Shown one piece after another: positions 18,236-27,428 of a DNA stretch of 64,000 bases. The position numbers were made by a program, and so were the translations under genes. The notes under the pieces are model-generated. The model was given only the letters and a program-made list of their open reading frames with translations. It was not told the DNA's origin and made no database searches. The first letter of the stretch is position 1; every line of letters begins with the position of its first letter. This DNA comes from JAKLIX01 sp964605655 (GTDB lineage Bacteria > Bacteroidota > Bacteroidia > Bacteroidales > CAIXZF01): contig CAZSDK010000002.1 in NCBI GenBank assembly GCA_964605655.1, forward strand, positions 158,208 to 222,207, written 5' to 3'.

Positions 18236-20104
18236 TTATTGAACGATCATCTTTTTGGTCACCTTCTGGTTGCCAGAGGTCACCGTGTACATATAGATTC
18301 CGGGCTGGAAATTGGAACCGTCGATTTTAAAAGTGGTGAGGCCTGCACTGTAGTTCTTTGCAGGGATCTCATACACTTTCTGTCCCATAAGGTTGGAGAT
18401 TTCCAGGCTCAGGTCACTGGCCCTGTTGAGGTTCACAGAGATGCTGGTCTCGGTGGTGAAGGGGTTGGGAATATTCTGGGTGACAAAGTTGATGGTGAGG
18501 TTAACCTCTTCCACGCTGTTCAAAATCTTAGAAACTTTAAGATAGTTGATATAGTTGTCGCCGGCGGCATCTTCATCCCCACGGACTGACAGGCCTGGTT
18601 CTTCATCCACCTGGTAGACCAGGTGCAGGAAATTGTCAGAGGTGGTATACGATAAGCTCGGGAACACACACTCATGGAAGTTGTGGGTCAGGCCTCCGGT
18701 CACATCATAGTAATCGGACCAGGTGGCACCGCCGTCGGTGGATCTTCTTCCCCAGAGATGACGATAATTCTGTACTCCATTGTCCTTATGCTCCATGAGA
18801 GAAGTAAAAAAGACATAAATATTGTTATCCTCATCAACAGTAGCCGTTGGCATACTTGTCAACGCTACATAATACAGGGGTGGGTTGGTATCATCATCGA
18901 CAAACTCATAGGTGGTATCGTTTCCATTGAGGTCCTGGATCCAACCTACGAGCTGTCCATTGTTGTAAAGAGTGTCGATATCGAGGTGGGTAAAGGTGGG
19001 CATATCTTCGGTCCAATAAGCCAGACCGTCGGTATAGGGGAAGAATGAAGTGTTTCCGTCGGTGAGATCATCGTTAAGAACTCTCATCAGGCCGAAGAAC
19101 ACATGAGCCTTGCCATTATTGTCGATAGCTACGGCAACATCACCATCGCATACGGTGGGAGTATCAAGAACCAGGGTGGTGGTTTCCTTAAATTTGGGAT
19201 AGGGTGCCTGGAAAATAACGGTTTTGGTCCAGGTCTGTCCGTTATTGGTGGTCTTCATCATGAAAAGATCTTCAAAATCATTTCCATAAACGAAAGCCAG
19301 GGTATTGCCGTGAGAATTGGAGAAAGCATAACAGTCACCACTTAAACCGTAGTAATAATTGGTATCGGTGTTAGGGAACTGCACATTCTGGATATCCCAG
19401 GTGGCACCACCGTCGGAGGAACGTGAATAGAGAAGAGAACCATCCTGACCATTAAACAGGGTACCGCTGTTGGCAACGGGAGCTGTCAGGCCGACCACAT
19501 GAAGGTACTGGTTGTTGTCACCACTGGCAACAGCCCTGGGCCAAAGCAGCTGAGGAGTGCTTGGAGGACCGGTAAGGGTATCAAACATCCAGGTACCGGT
19601 TCCCTTGGGGGTTCTCTTTGCGATCTTCAGGCCGGCGTTGGATCCGAGGTGAGTGACCGCCAATTCACCTTCAGGGCCCCAGGGAACATAGGAAGGCCAG
19701 CCAACTCTTTCATTTTCAATACGTGTCGAAGGAATCGATCCCCAACTCATACCGTCGAAGTAATTATATCCTGTCCCTCTGTCGGTATAGTCACCGGTAC
19801 CCATGGTCCAGGTGCCGCCAATCGTACCATCGGAATGATAGTAGATACGATTTTGCATGGAGGAGTTGGATTGAAGATCATAGATGGTAGCTCCGATCTG
19901 GGTCTCATTAACACTGAGACCTGATTTTGCATACTGGTTCAGCGCCTTTTCAGGAACATTTACAGGATCGTTGATGCTGTTCTTTACAGGTTTTTTCACT
20001 GAAAGGTTCAAATTCACCTTCGGGCTGACATTCTTTACTCTGGTCTGGGAAAAGCCCATCAGGCTCACTCCAAGGACCAGACTCAATAGTAAGAGTTTTT
20101 TCAT
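18236..20104 (-). CDS. T9SS-sorted Asp-box (BNR) beta-propeller protein, paralogue 3
   Basis: A 622-residue exported protein with signal peptide (VSLMGFSQ, about residue 20). The family block reads QIGATIYDLQSNSS / QNRIYYHSDG / DRGTGYNYFDG. Asp boxes are SSDGGATW, a variant TTNNGQTW, and STDGGATW. The type A sorting domain (NIPNPFTTETSI, ISNLMGQKVYE, PGIYMYTV) ends in MIVQ. Unlike paralogues 1 and 2 it stands alone between its own -7 element and a strong terminator. This suggests independent and possibly strong expression (inference). Confidence 0.86.
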   Translation of the reverse strand: MKKLLLLSLVLGVSLMGFSQTRVKNVSPKVNLNLSVKKPVKNSINDPVNVPEKALNQYAKSGLSVNETQIGATIYDLQSNSSMQNRIYYHSDGTIGGTWTMGTGDYTDRGTGYNYFDGMSWGSIPSTRIENERVGWPSYVPWGPEGELAVTHLGSNAGLKIAKRTPKGTGTWMFDTLTGPPSTPQLLWPRAVASGDNNQYLHVVGLTAPVANSGTLFNGQDGSLLYSRSSDGGATWDIQNVQFPNTDTNYYYGLSGDCYAFSNSHGNTLAFVYGNDFEDLFMMKTTNNGQTWTKTVIFQAPYPKFKETTTLVLDTPTVCDGDVAVAIDNNGKAHVFFGLMRVLNDDLTDGNTSFFPYTDGLAYWTEDMPTFTHLDIDTLYNNGQLVGWIQDLNGNDTTYEFVDDDTNPPLYYVALTSMPTATVDEDNNIYVFFTSLMEHKDNGVQNYRHLWGRRSTDGGATWSDYYDVTGGLTHNFHECVFPSLSYTTSDNFLHLVYQVDEEPGLSVRGDEDAAGDNYINYLKVSKILNSVEEVNLTINFVTQNIPNPFTTETSISVNLNRASDLSLEISNLMGQKVYEIPAKNYSAGLTTFKIDGSNFQPGIYMYTVTSGNQKVTKKMIVQ

Positions 20105-20155
20105 CTTTTGAATGGTTTTAAATGATAATATAGGTTGAATTTATTTTTCCAACTA

Positions 20156-20163
20156 CAAAAATA
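20156..20163 (-). promoter_or_regulatory. -7 element (TATTTTTG) upstream of paralogue 3
   Basis: CAAAAATA on the plus strand is TATTTTTG on the minus strand, 52 bp upstream of the start codon at 20104. The surrounding sequence is strongly A/T-rich. No well-spaced -33 TTG was found. Confidence 0.45.
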
Positions 20164-20195
20164 CATATTTTGTCAATTCAGAATCACATTTTTAT

Positions 20196-20236
20196 AAAAA
20201 AAACAGGGCCGGCCGGCTTTTGCCGGTCAGCCCTGT
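20196..20236 (-). terminator. Intrinsic terminator after the fourth propeller-like gene
   Basis: On the minus strand CAGGGC, a short mismatch, CCGGC, an AAAA loop, GCCGG and GCCCTG form a long interrupted stem (20204-20235). Eight T follow. It begins about 20 bp after the stop codon at 20257. Confidence 0.85.
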
Positions 20237-20256
20237 CAGTGCATTTTAATCTCGTA

Positions 20257-22200
20257 TTATTGCACCACGAGCCTCCTGGTCTGTTTTTGCTGATTCATAT
20301 AAACAGTACAGAGGTAGAGTCCCGGTGAAAGTGCTGATCCCTCCAGAGTGATCAGGTGTTCGCCGGCACTGAGGTTTCTTTCGGGCAGAGAGAACATTTG
20401 CTCGCCCAGCATGTTCGTCACTTCTACTTTCACTTTTGCAGGGGCAAGTAGCTGAACTTCAAGGTTTGTACATCCGTGGAAGGGGTTGGGCCAGCATTCC
20501 GATACTATATTCTTCGGCCCTTCAATATCATCCACTCCCTGCACAATATCGAGACGATAGTTGTGAATATACTTGAACTGCGTAGGATCTGCATTGTTGG
20601 AGACATTCATGTCCTGGTAAACAAAGGGCACTATGAACTGTCCTTCTACGAGCGGATCACTGAGGATATAATGTGACTGGCTGCCCATGTATGCCTGGGC
20701 AAAAGCAACAGTGAACTTGGTCGCATTCTTGGTCTGAGTGTAAATATTGGCATTGACATTTACTCCCACACAGTAGATGTTGGGGGCATCGTTTGCGGTG
20801 GAGGTCAGGTCTTCGCTGTCGAGCCAGGAGATCACCAGGTTGTTGCCGTCCATGGAGCGGGATATCTGCACCCTGTTATCTTCCGATGATTCTGAAGAAC
20901 CGGCATAGGTAGCTCTGAAATTCCTTGTGGAATCCAGATAATGGGCTTCCCAATTAGTACCTCCGTCAAGCGAATACAAATGAAATATTCCGGGGACACC
21001 CCTTGCTGTGATGATATTCCATTCACCTCCTCCCACACTGATAACAACGGCAATATGCGGATTGCCATTGGCATCCACTACCAGGTCATGGTCAAAAGCG
21101 GTGGTATAGGGGATCTGGTCGCGCGGAGGAACAGGATCATACAAGGTGGCCAGGATTGAATCGGTGAGATAGTTCAGGATAGAAGGTATGCCATCGGCAC
21201 CATACAATTTCACATAGATCGGGTTTGACCAGGTACTTCCTCCGTCTGTGGTCTTCAGCAAAACCGGATAAAATACGCTGTCGGCAGCAAAAGCATAACT
21301 GTGGTGGGTCAGCATGCTGATGAAACCAGTCTGTCCGTCAGGAGCAAAAGCGATCCTGGTATTCGAGATATACTTGTCCTGGTCGAAATACAGCAGCCTC
21401 TGTGAATAATCCATATCATGGGAGGAACTGTTATAAGTTCCCTGAGAAATCAGAAGAGTATCAATCCAGGAAGAAATCGTTGAACCGGTGATAGCTACCA
21501 CAGGATCAACCACGAAGGCCTTCCCTTCAGGGGTGATGGTAAAGGCATCCGGCACGTATTGCTTAAACCCGCCATGAGTGGAAAGGTTGTGCTGGGTAAA
21601 GGCCGGAACAGTGTCCATTCTCCTTACGCCATATCCATAACCTCCCCAGGTATCACCGTTGGTATTATCGAGGGTCGGGATGAAATAATGGAAATAAGAC
21701 TGCCCGGGAACTGTATTCCCTGAAGGATTTACGATGCCACCCTGAGGATAACGTCCTGCTGCCAGAGGGTAAGAGGATCCAGGACCCAGTGGTTCATAAC
21801 ATTGAACGTTGGTGTTCCAGCTGGCTCCTCCGTCAAGAGAAACATCGTAGGCAACCCGGTTCAGCCCATACGTACCGCCCACATCCATACGGTGAACAAA
21901 CGATATGGCATCCACATTGTCGTCGGCCCAGAGGTAGGTCCGCCCTCCCCCGGTAAAGCCAAATGAATTGCCCGATTGCCCTATATCGATGATACTGACA
22001 GCATTAGGACCTTTTGCCACGACCTGGCTTTGTTGTGTCGGAGGGAAGAGATGCGGCTTTGTTCCTATGGGTTCCGCAGGAAAGAGATTGAACACCTTGG
22101 TTATTGCCGTTGCTTTTGCCCTTTCACTTAGCTGGTAAGTCTGTGAAAACACACTACCTGCCATGACAAGAGCACATAAAAGGAGTAACATTTTCTTCAT
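20257..22200 (-). CDS. T9SS-sorted exported protein, distant relative of the Asp-box trio
   Basis: A 647-residue exported protein with signal peptide (GSVFSQ, about residue 20). The body has Asp-box-like motifs SLDGGASW, TTDGGSTW and SLDGGTNW, so a propeller fold is likely. It lacks the DRGTGYNY block of the three neighbouring paralogues. The C-terminal 80 residues are a type A sorting domain: CWPNPFHGCTNL, VTNMLGEQMF, SPGLYLCTVY, ending in basic residues and LVVQ. It has its own -7 element and terminator. The ligand or substrate is unknown. Confidence 0.82.
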   Translation of the reverse strand: MKKMLLLLCALVMAGSVFSQTYQLSERAKATAITKVFNLFPAEPIGTKPHLFPPTQQSQVVAKGPNAVSIIDIGQSGNSFGFTGGGRTYLWADDNVDAISFVHRMDVGGTYGLNRVAYDVSLDGGASWNTNVQCYEPLGPGSSYPLAAGRYPQGGIVNPSGNTVPGQSYFHYFIPTLDNTNGDTWGGYGYGVRRMDTVPAFTQHNLSTHGGFKQYVPDAFTITPEGKAFVVDPVVAITGSTISSWIDTLLISQGTYNSSSHDMDYSQRLLYFDQDKYISNTRIAFAPDGQTGFISMLTHHSYAFAADSVFYPVLLKTTDGGSTWSNPIYVKLYGADGIPSILNYLTDSILATLYDPVPPRDQIPYTTAFDHDLVVDANGNPHIAVVISVGGGEWNIITARGVPGIFHLYSLDGGTNWEAHYLDSTRNFRATYAGSSESSEDNRVQISRSMDGNNLVISWLDSEDLTSTANDAPNIYCVGVNVNANIYTQTKNATKFTVAFAQAYMGSQSHYILSDPLVEGQFIVPFVYQDMNVSNNADPTQFKYIHNYRLDIVQGVDDIEGPKNIVSECWPNPFHGCTNLEVQLLAPAKVKVEVTNMLGEQMFSLPERNLSAGEHLITLEGSALSPGLYLCTVYMNQQKQTRRLVVQ

Positions 22201-22224
22201 AAGTAAAATGATTTAAGATTCATA

Positions 22225-22232
22225 CAAATATA
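22225..22232 (-). promoter_or_regulatory. -7 element (TATATTTG) upstream of the fourth propeller-like gene
   Basis: CAAATATA on the plus strand, 25 bp upstream of the start codon at 22200. It sits in the 65-bp A/T-rich gap to the upstream gene. The expected 5' leader would be under 20 nt. Confidence 0.5.
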
Positions 22233-22265
22233 CAAAATTTATTAATACTTGAATATCGATTTATT

Positions 22266-23480
22266 TTATGATGCCGAAAGATTTTCCTCCTGAGCTTTAA
22301 TCGCCTTCTCCTTCGTATCCACAGGGATGATGGATGAACGTTGGGTTACCACACCACCACTGAAAAGTTTCCGGTAGGTAACGTGCTTTTTCGCGAATAC
22401 TCCTCCCACAGATTCATGCAAAGCCCTCATTTTCGGATTAAAATCACCCACCCATGACAATTCGACCTCGCTATACCAGGGTTTGGTCCTCAACACTTTA
22501 TCAATATGCCAGAAAATCCCGGATTCCAACCCCAATCTCTGATACTTGGGAACGACACCCATGATGGTGATCCTGGCCCTGGTGATCGTATTCGTCTTTA
22601 GGTAATAATAGAATTTCAATTTACCCCAGAAGTTCAGGTTGCCGTTTAACTTCTTGAATATCTGGTTGATATCAGGAAGCATGATAAAAAAGGCGGCTGG
22701 CTCATTTTCCACATACACAAACCAGAGGAACTTCTCTTCCAGAAAGACTTTGGATTTATTCAGGCTTGCTTTGATAAAGGCCGGTTCCAGGGGAGTAAAG
22801 TTTTCGTGGAAAACCCAGGCAGTATCGTACACTGTTTTCAGATCGTTGATAAACCGGTCCTGTTCCTCCATCCTGAAATGTTCAAATCTCACTTCAGGTT
22901 TTCGCATCACCCACTCTGCGATTTTCCAGAACCGCTCCGGGAACTTCTTCCTCAAATCCAGGTGATTGGTGATCTGGTCGAAATAAAACTGAAATCCGTA
23001 ATTCTCGAACAGCTGCTGATAGTAAGGGAAATTATAGTTCATCCCAATGCCGGGATGGGTGAACCCTTCTACCAACAGTCCCCAGTAATAGTCGTTCTCT
23101 CCGAAATTCACCGGCCCGTCCATGGCTTCCAGCTTCCTTTCTGAGAGCCAGTCCCTGCATGCATCAAAAAGCAGGTTGGCAGCTGCCTGGTCGTTGATGC
23201 ACTCAAAAAATCCCATGCCCCCGGTCGGCTGCTGAAAAGTGAAGGCCTTGTTGAAATTGATGAAAGCAGCCACCCTGCCGATGAGCTCACCCTGATCGTT
23301 TTTCAGCACCCACCTGATTACCTCTCCATGCTGATAAAAAGGATTTTTCAGAGGATTGAAGATGGAGTTGATCTCAGGATCAGGCGGACAAACCCAGTAA
23401 GGATCATTCTTATATAAAATCCGTGGTACCCTTAGGAACTCGGTTCTGGTTTTCTGGTCGTTGACTTCGATGAGTTGCAT
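22266..23480 (-). CDS. GNAT-like acyltransferase-fold protein (YghO-like)
   Basis: A 404-residue cytoplasmic protein with no signal peptide. The start MQLIEVNDQKTRTEFL and the segments NDPYWVCPPDPEIN, GRVAAFIN and MGFFECIND are typical of a conserved bacterial family. It resembles E. coli YghO and has an acyl-CoA N-acyltransferase fold. ITIMGVVPKYQRLGLESG in the C-terminal half matches the acetyl-CoA-binding motif A (Q/R-x-x-G-x-x). Substrate and pathway are unknown. It is divergent from the LptF/G gene, with about 120 bp between the two starts. Confidence 0.65.
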   Translation of the reverse strand: MQLIEVNDQKTRTEFLRVPRILYKNDPYWVCPPDPEINSIFNPLKNPFYQHGEVIRWVLKNDQGELIGRVAAFINFNKAFTFQQPTGGMGFFECINDQAAANLLFDACRDWLSERKLEAMDGPVNFGENDYYWGLLVEGFTHPGIGMNYNFPYYQQLFENYGFQFYFDQITNHLDLRKKFPERFWKIAEWVMRKPEVRFEHFRMEEQDRFINDLKTVYDTAWVFHENFTPLEPAFIKASLNKSKVFLEEKFLWFVYVENEPAAFFIMLPDINQIFKKLNGNLNFWGKLKFYYYLKTNTITRARITIMGVVPKYQRLGLESGIFWHIDKVLRTKPWYSEVELSWVGDFNPKMRALHESVGGVFAKKHVTYRKLFSGGVVTQRSSIIPVDTKEKAIKAQEENLSAS

Positions 23481-23564
23481 ATGGCTTCATTAGAGCCTTC
23501 AAAGCTATGATAATTTTCGCAGAAGCTCAAGCCTTTAAATCCAGGGAGACAAAAAATAATGCCG

Positions 23565-23572
23565 TATCTTTG
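23565..23572 (+). promoter_or_regulatory. -7 element (TATCTTTG) for the LptF/G-glycosyltransferase operon
   Basis: TATCTTTG lies 28 bp upstream of the TTG start proposed at 23601. It lies inside the first codons of the longest open frame (ATG at 23559), which argues that the upstream ATG is not the real start. Confidence 0.55.
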
Positions 23573-23600
23573 CGTTATTCTTCACAAAGCCAGTTTACTG

Positions 23601-25031
23601 TTGAAAAAGATATATCTACTGGTTCTCAAGGCCTACCTGGGACCTCTGGTGATGACCTTTTTCATTGCCCTGTTCATCCTTTTGATGCAGTTCCTGTGGA
23701 AGTATGTGGATGACCTGGTAGGAAAAGGACTTCAGTGGTACATCATTGCAAAGTTGCTTTTTTACGCTTCCTCGACATTTGTCCCCCTGGCCCTTCCGCT
23801 GGCGATATTGCTTTCCTCCCTCATGACTTTCGGGAACCTTGGTGAAAAATACGAACTGGTGGCCATGAAGGCTGCCGGCATTTCCTTGAAAAAAGTGATG
23901 TTTCCCCTGGTGGTCCTCTCCATTGGAATATCAATGCTGGCTTTCTATTTTTCCAACAACATCCTGCCATTGGCGAACCTGAAATTCCATTCTATCCTTT
24001 ATGATGTCAGGGAACAAAAGCTGGCCCTTAATATCAAAGAAGGTCTGTTTTACAACGGGATAGACGGATATGTGATCCGGGTGGGGAAAAAGGATGATGA
24101 CGGAAAGACGGTCAGGAACATAAAGATATACGATCACACACAGAGACAGGGCAATACGAGCTTCACCATGGCCGAATGGGGGACCATGGAAATGACACCC
24201 GATAACAAATACCTGTTATTCAACCTCTATAACGGAACAAACTACCAGGAAAGGGTTGACCAGAAAAATTACAATACCAACCGGTATTTTCAGAGGACCT
24301 CTTTTAAAGAAGATTTTCGAAGGTTTGACCTTTCTGCTTTTGCCCTGAACCGTACCGACGAGAATTTCTTTAAGAAACACTACCAGATGCTCAACCTGGC
24401 TCAGCTCAGGTACTTTGAAGACTCACTTTCCTGGCGAATCGGACAAAAAAAAGAAGAGATGGTCGGAACGGTGAAAGGATCCTATTACTATTTGGGACAG
24501 ACCGATAAAAAACTTCTCTCTTCGCCTGAAACCAAACTCCTTGCGGGAAAAGAGTTTCTTGACAACTTTACCCCTGCTGAACGGAGAAGGATCATTGATT
24601 TTGCCCTTGAATCAGTTTCAGGAGTCAAAGAAAACCTGAAAACGACCATTTCTGACATAGAAGCAAGAGAAAGGACGATGCACCGTTACGAAATTGAGGT
24701 ACAGAGGAAGTTCACGCTTTCTCTGGCCTGCCTGATATTATTCTTTGTCGGGGCGCCGCTGGGAGCTATCGTCCGGAAAGGAGGATTCGGATTGCCCGTC
24801 GTATTTTCCGGACTGTTTTTTGTCCTGTACCACATCATTTCCATGACCGGCGAGAAATTCAGCCGCGAAGGGGTTCTTCCTGCCTATATCGGTATGTGGA
24901 TCGCTTCAGCCTCTTTCCTTCCTATCGGGATTTTCCTGACCTATAAGGCTGCCACGGATTCCCCGATTTTCGATGCCGACAGCTGGCGAAAAACCTTCCG
25001 GAAAATCACCTTGATTTTTACCAGGCGATGA
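23601..25031 (+). CDS. LptF/LptG-family permease (YjgP/YjgQ)
   Basis: Inner-membrane subunit type of the LptB2FG transporter, which extracts lipopolysaccharide and passes it to the periplasmic bridge. The N-terminal helix follows KKIYLLVLKAYLGPL. Helices near residues 50-75 and 95-125 are interrupted by a periplasmic domain. Three more helices follow at the C-terminus, with CLILFFVGAPLGAIVRKGGFG, the usual YjgP/YjgQ signature. The longest frame starts at ATG 23559, but a -7 element lies inside that extension. TTG at 23601 gives the usual KK start and 476 residues. The stop overlaps the next start by 4 bp. Confidence 0.88.
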   Translation: MKKIYLLVLKAYLGPLVMTFFIALFILLMQFLWKYVDDLVGKGLQWYIIAKLLFYASSTFVPLALPLAILLSSLMTFGNLGEKYELVAMKAAGISLKKVMFPLVVLSIGISMLAFYFSNNILPLANLKFHSILYDVREQKLALNIKEGLFYNGIDGYVIRVGKKDDDGKTVRNIKIYDHTQRQGNTSFTMAEWGTMEMTPDNKYLLFNLYNGTNYQERVDQKNYNTNRYFQRTSFKEDFRRFDLSAFALNRTDENFFKKHYQMLNLAQLRYFEDSLSWRIGQKKEEMVGTVKGSYYYLGQTDKKLLSSPETKLLAGKEFLDNFTPAERRRIIDFALESVSGVKENLKTTISDIEARERTMHRYEIEVQRKFTLSLACLILFFVGAPLGAIVRKGGFGLPVVFSGLFFVLYHIISMTGEKFSREGVLPAYIGMWIASASFLPIGIFLTYKAATDSPIFDADSWRKTFRKITLIFTRR

Positions 25032-26227
25032 AGGTATTATTCCTCTGTAATAAACCTCCCTATCCACCCCGGGACGGTGGTGCACTCGCCATGAATGCCC
25101 TGATCGAAGGTATGGCCGATGCGGGCCACCAGGTCCACGTCCTTGCCGTGAATGCCAGTAAGTACCACCTGTCATCAAACGATATCCCTGCCAGCTACCG
25201 GCAAAAAGTCAGCATTCAGCTGGTTTCTGTCGATTTGGACATTAAACCGGTCCCGGCCCTGATCTCGACAGCCCGCTCGGAATCCTATCACGTCAAGAGA
25301 TTCAGGTCCGCTGCATTTGAAAAGAAGTTAACAGAAGAACTTAAAAAAGGTTTTGACATCGTTCAGCTGGAAACGATCTATCCGGGGGTATATCTTGACA
25401 CCATCAGGAAAAACAGCAAAGCAAAGATCATCCTGAGGGCACATAACATCGAACACCAGATCTGGGAACAGTATTCTGTTCACTCCATGAATCCGTTCAA
25501 GCGTTTCCTGTTGAAAAAGATGATCACCAAACTCAGAGACTTCGAACTTTCCCTGTTTTCTAAAGTGGATGGTATCGCCGCCATCACCGACAGGGAATCG
25601 AAGTTTGCAGAGCTCGCAACCTGCTCAGTCCCTGTAAAGACCATCCCTTTCGGCATCAACCCTGAAAAGTATCCCTTCATCGAGGCCCGCGGATCCCTCA
25701 ATTGTTTTCATATCGGTTCCATGGACTGGATGCCCAACCAGGAAGGAATCCGGTGGTTCCTTGACCATGTCTGGCCACTCGTTCTGGATCAAAAACCAGA
25801 TGCTTCACTGGTGCTGGCGGGAAGAAACATGCCACCCTGGCTGTTGAACACTACGGCAAAGGGAGTCACTATTGCCGGTGAGGTCACGGATTCCTGGACC
25901 TTCATCTGCCAGAACGGTGTGATGGTGGTTCCTCTGCTTTCCGGCAGCGGGATCAGAATCAAGATCGTGGAAGGCATGCTGGCCGGTAAGACCGTCATCA
26001 CCACCACCAAAGGGGCAGAAGGTATGGATTGCTCCGACGGTGAACATCTTCTCCTGGCCGACGACCCGCAAAAGTTCTCCTTTCAGATACTGACCTGCCT
26101 GAATCAGCCACCACTGATGGAGGCTATTGGAGAGAAGGCAAGGACCTATGTGCTGAAAAAGCATGATAACCGCAGCATCATTCAGGATCTCGAGAATTTC
26201 TATGTCGAAGTGCTTAGTTATTCTTAA
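25028..26227 (+). CDS. Glycosyltransferase, GT4-like (GT-B fold)
   Basis: A 399-residue cytoplasmic glycosyltransferase. The N-terminal Rossmann-like half starts MKVLFLCNKPPYPPRDGG. The C-terminal half has NCFHIGSMDWMPNQEGIRWFL and the nucleotide-sugar site VPLLSGSGIRIKIVEGML. These match the subgroup of GT4 enzymes similar to the TIGR03087 type. The substrate cannot be read from sequence. Overlap with the LptF/G gene by 4 bp and an adjacent second glycosyltransferase suggest a role in an envelope polysaccharide or lipopolysaccharide. Confidence 0.85.
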   Translation: MKVLFLCNKPPYPPRDGGALAMNALIEGMADAGHQVHVLAVNASKYHLSSNDIPASYRQKVSIQLVSVDLDIKPVPALISTARSESYHVKRFRSAAFEKKLTEELKKGFDIVQLETIYPGVYLDTIRKNSKAKIILRAHNIEHQIWEQYSVHSMNPFKRFLLKKMITKLRDFELSLFSKVDGIAAITDRESKFAELATCSVPVKTIPFGINPEKYPFIEARGSLNCFHIGSMDWMPNQEGIRWFLDHVWPLVLDQKPDASLVLAGRNMPPWLLNTTAKGVTIAGEVTDSWTFICQNGVMVVPLLSGSGIRIKIVEGMLAGKTVITTTKGAEGMDCSDGEHLLLADDPQKFSFQILTCLNQPPLMEAIGEKARTYVLKKHDNRSIIQDLENFYVEVLSYS

Positions 26228-26245
26228 GCTTACTATCTTAGACCG

Positions 26246-27412
26246 ATGATATTGTTCATGTTGTTACCGAGAGTTCCCTATCCCCTTGAAAAAGGAGACA
26301 AACTGCGTGCCTTTCACCAGCTCAGGATACTGTCGAGAAAACATGAGATCCATCTTTTTTGCCTGAATGACAGGCCGCTGCACCCGGATGCCAAGCTTAA
26401 ACTGCAACCCTACTGTAAAAACCTGTACATCCATGACCTTACCAAAACAGGGATCCTATGGAACCTCATCAGGGCCTTGTTCATTGGAATCCCTTTTCAG
26501 TGCGGATATTTTTTCTCAGGAACCGCCAGACGGAAAATCCATGAGATCATCAATACCCTGAAACCGGATCACCTTTATTGCCAGTTAGCCAGAAGTGCAG
26601 AGTACCTAATGGACTTACCTTATAAGAAAACCATTGATTACCAGGATGTTTTCAGTAAAGGACTGGAAAGAAGGATGAATAAGGCTCCCTTTTTTCTTCG
26701 GTGGATATTCCGCTGGGAATATAAAAGAATGCTGCGGTACGAAAAGGAGATATTTGAAGCTTTCGACAACAAGACTATCATCGCAGCCTCTGACAGGGAC
26801 TTCATACCCCATCCCGACAGGTCAAAAATCAGGGTGGTATCCAATGGTGTCAACTTCGATTATTACCAGCCACAGTCATTTGATCCTGTTTACGATCTCC
26901 TTTTTACAGGTAATATGGGTTATCCTCCCAACATTGACGGAGCCCGGTATCTTGCCAAAGAGATTCTTCCAAGGATTCATAAGTTAAGACCGGAAACCAC
27001 CCTTCTGATCGCGGGTGCCCACCCCCATGCCTCTGTGAAATCTCTTCAAAATGAGAAAGTTACCATAGCAGGTTGGGTCAGAGATATGCGTGATTGCTAT
27101 TCTCAGTCCAGGGTGTTTATTGCACCCATGCGAATCGGCACCGGAATGCAGAACAAACTTCTGGAAGCCATGTCGATGGAGATGCCCTGCATCACCAGCC
27201 CTCTGGCAAATAAAGCACTCAATGCCCAGGACGGAGTCGATATCCTGATCGGTAATTCCACTGAAGAATATGTCAAGCTGATCCTGGACATCCTGGATCA
27301 CCCGGAGAAGGCAAGAACCCTGGGAATAAATGCTTCCAGGTTTGTCAGGGTTCATTTTGACTGGGAGAACTGCACCGCCGAACTCGACAACATCATTTCA
27401 TCTACATTGTAA
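26246..27412 (+). CDS. Glycosyltransferase, TIGR03087-like
   Basis: A 388-residue GT-B enzyme. The start MILFMLLPRVPYPLEKGDKLRA is typical of the TIGR03087-like (PEP-CTERM/exopolysaccharide-associated) group. VVSNGVNFDYY and LLFTGNMGYPPNIDGARYL mark the domain junction, and APMRIGTGMQNKLLEAMSM the donor-binding loop with its Glu. It is a paralogue of the preceding enzyme and is separated from it by 18 bp. I see no PEP-CTERM/exosortase genes in the window, so that link does not apply here. The sugar donor is unknown. Confidence 0.85.
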   Translation: MILFMLLPRVPYPLEKGDKLRAFHQLRILSRKHEIHLFCLNDRPLHPDAKLKLQPYCKNLYIHDLTKTGILWNLIRALFIGIPFQCGYFFSGTARRKIHEIINTLKPDHLYCQLARSAEYLMDLPYKKTIDYQDVFSKGLERRMNKAPFFLRWIFRWEYKRMLRYEKEIFEAFDNKTIIAASDRDFIPHPDRSKIRVVSNGVNFDYYQPQSFDPVYDLLFTGNMGYPPNIDGARYLAKEILPRIHKLRPETTLLIAGAHPHASVKSLQNEKVTIAGWVRDMRDCYSQSRVFIAPMRIGTGMQNKLLEAMSMEMPCITSPLANKALNAQDGVDILIGNSTEEYVKLILDILDHPEKARTLGINASRFVRVHFDWENCTAELDNIISSTL

Positions 27413-27428
27413 CGATAGGAATTTCAAT

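Noticed and set aside
14276..20104. Annotation of the Asp-box paralogues as sialidases
   Set aside because: Asp boxes alone do not define sialidases. The FRIP motif and the arginine triad context were not found.
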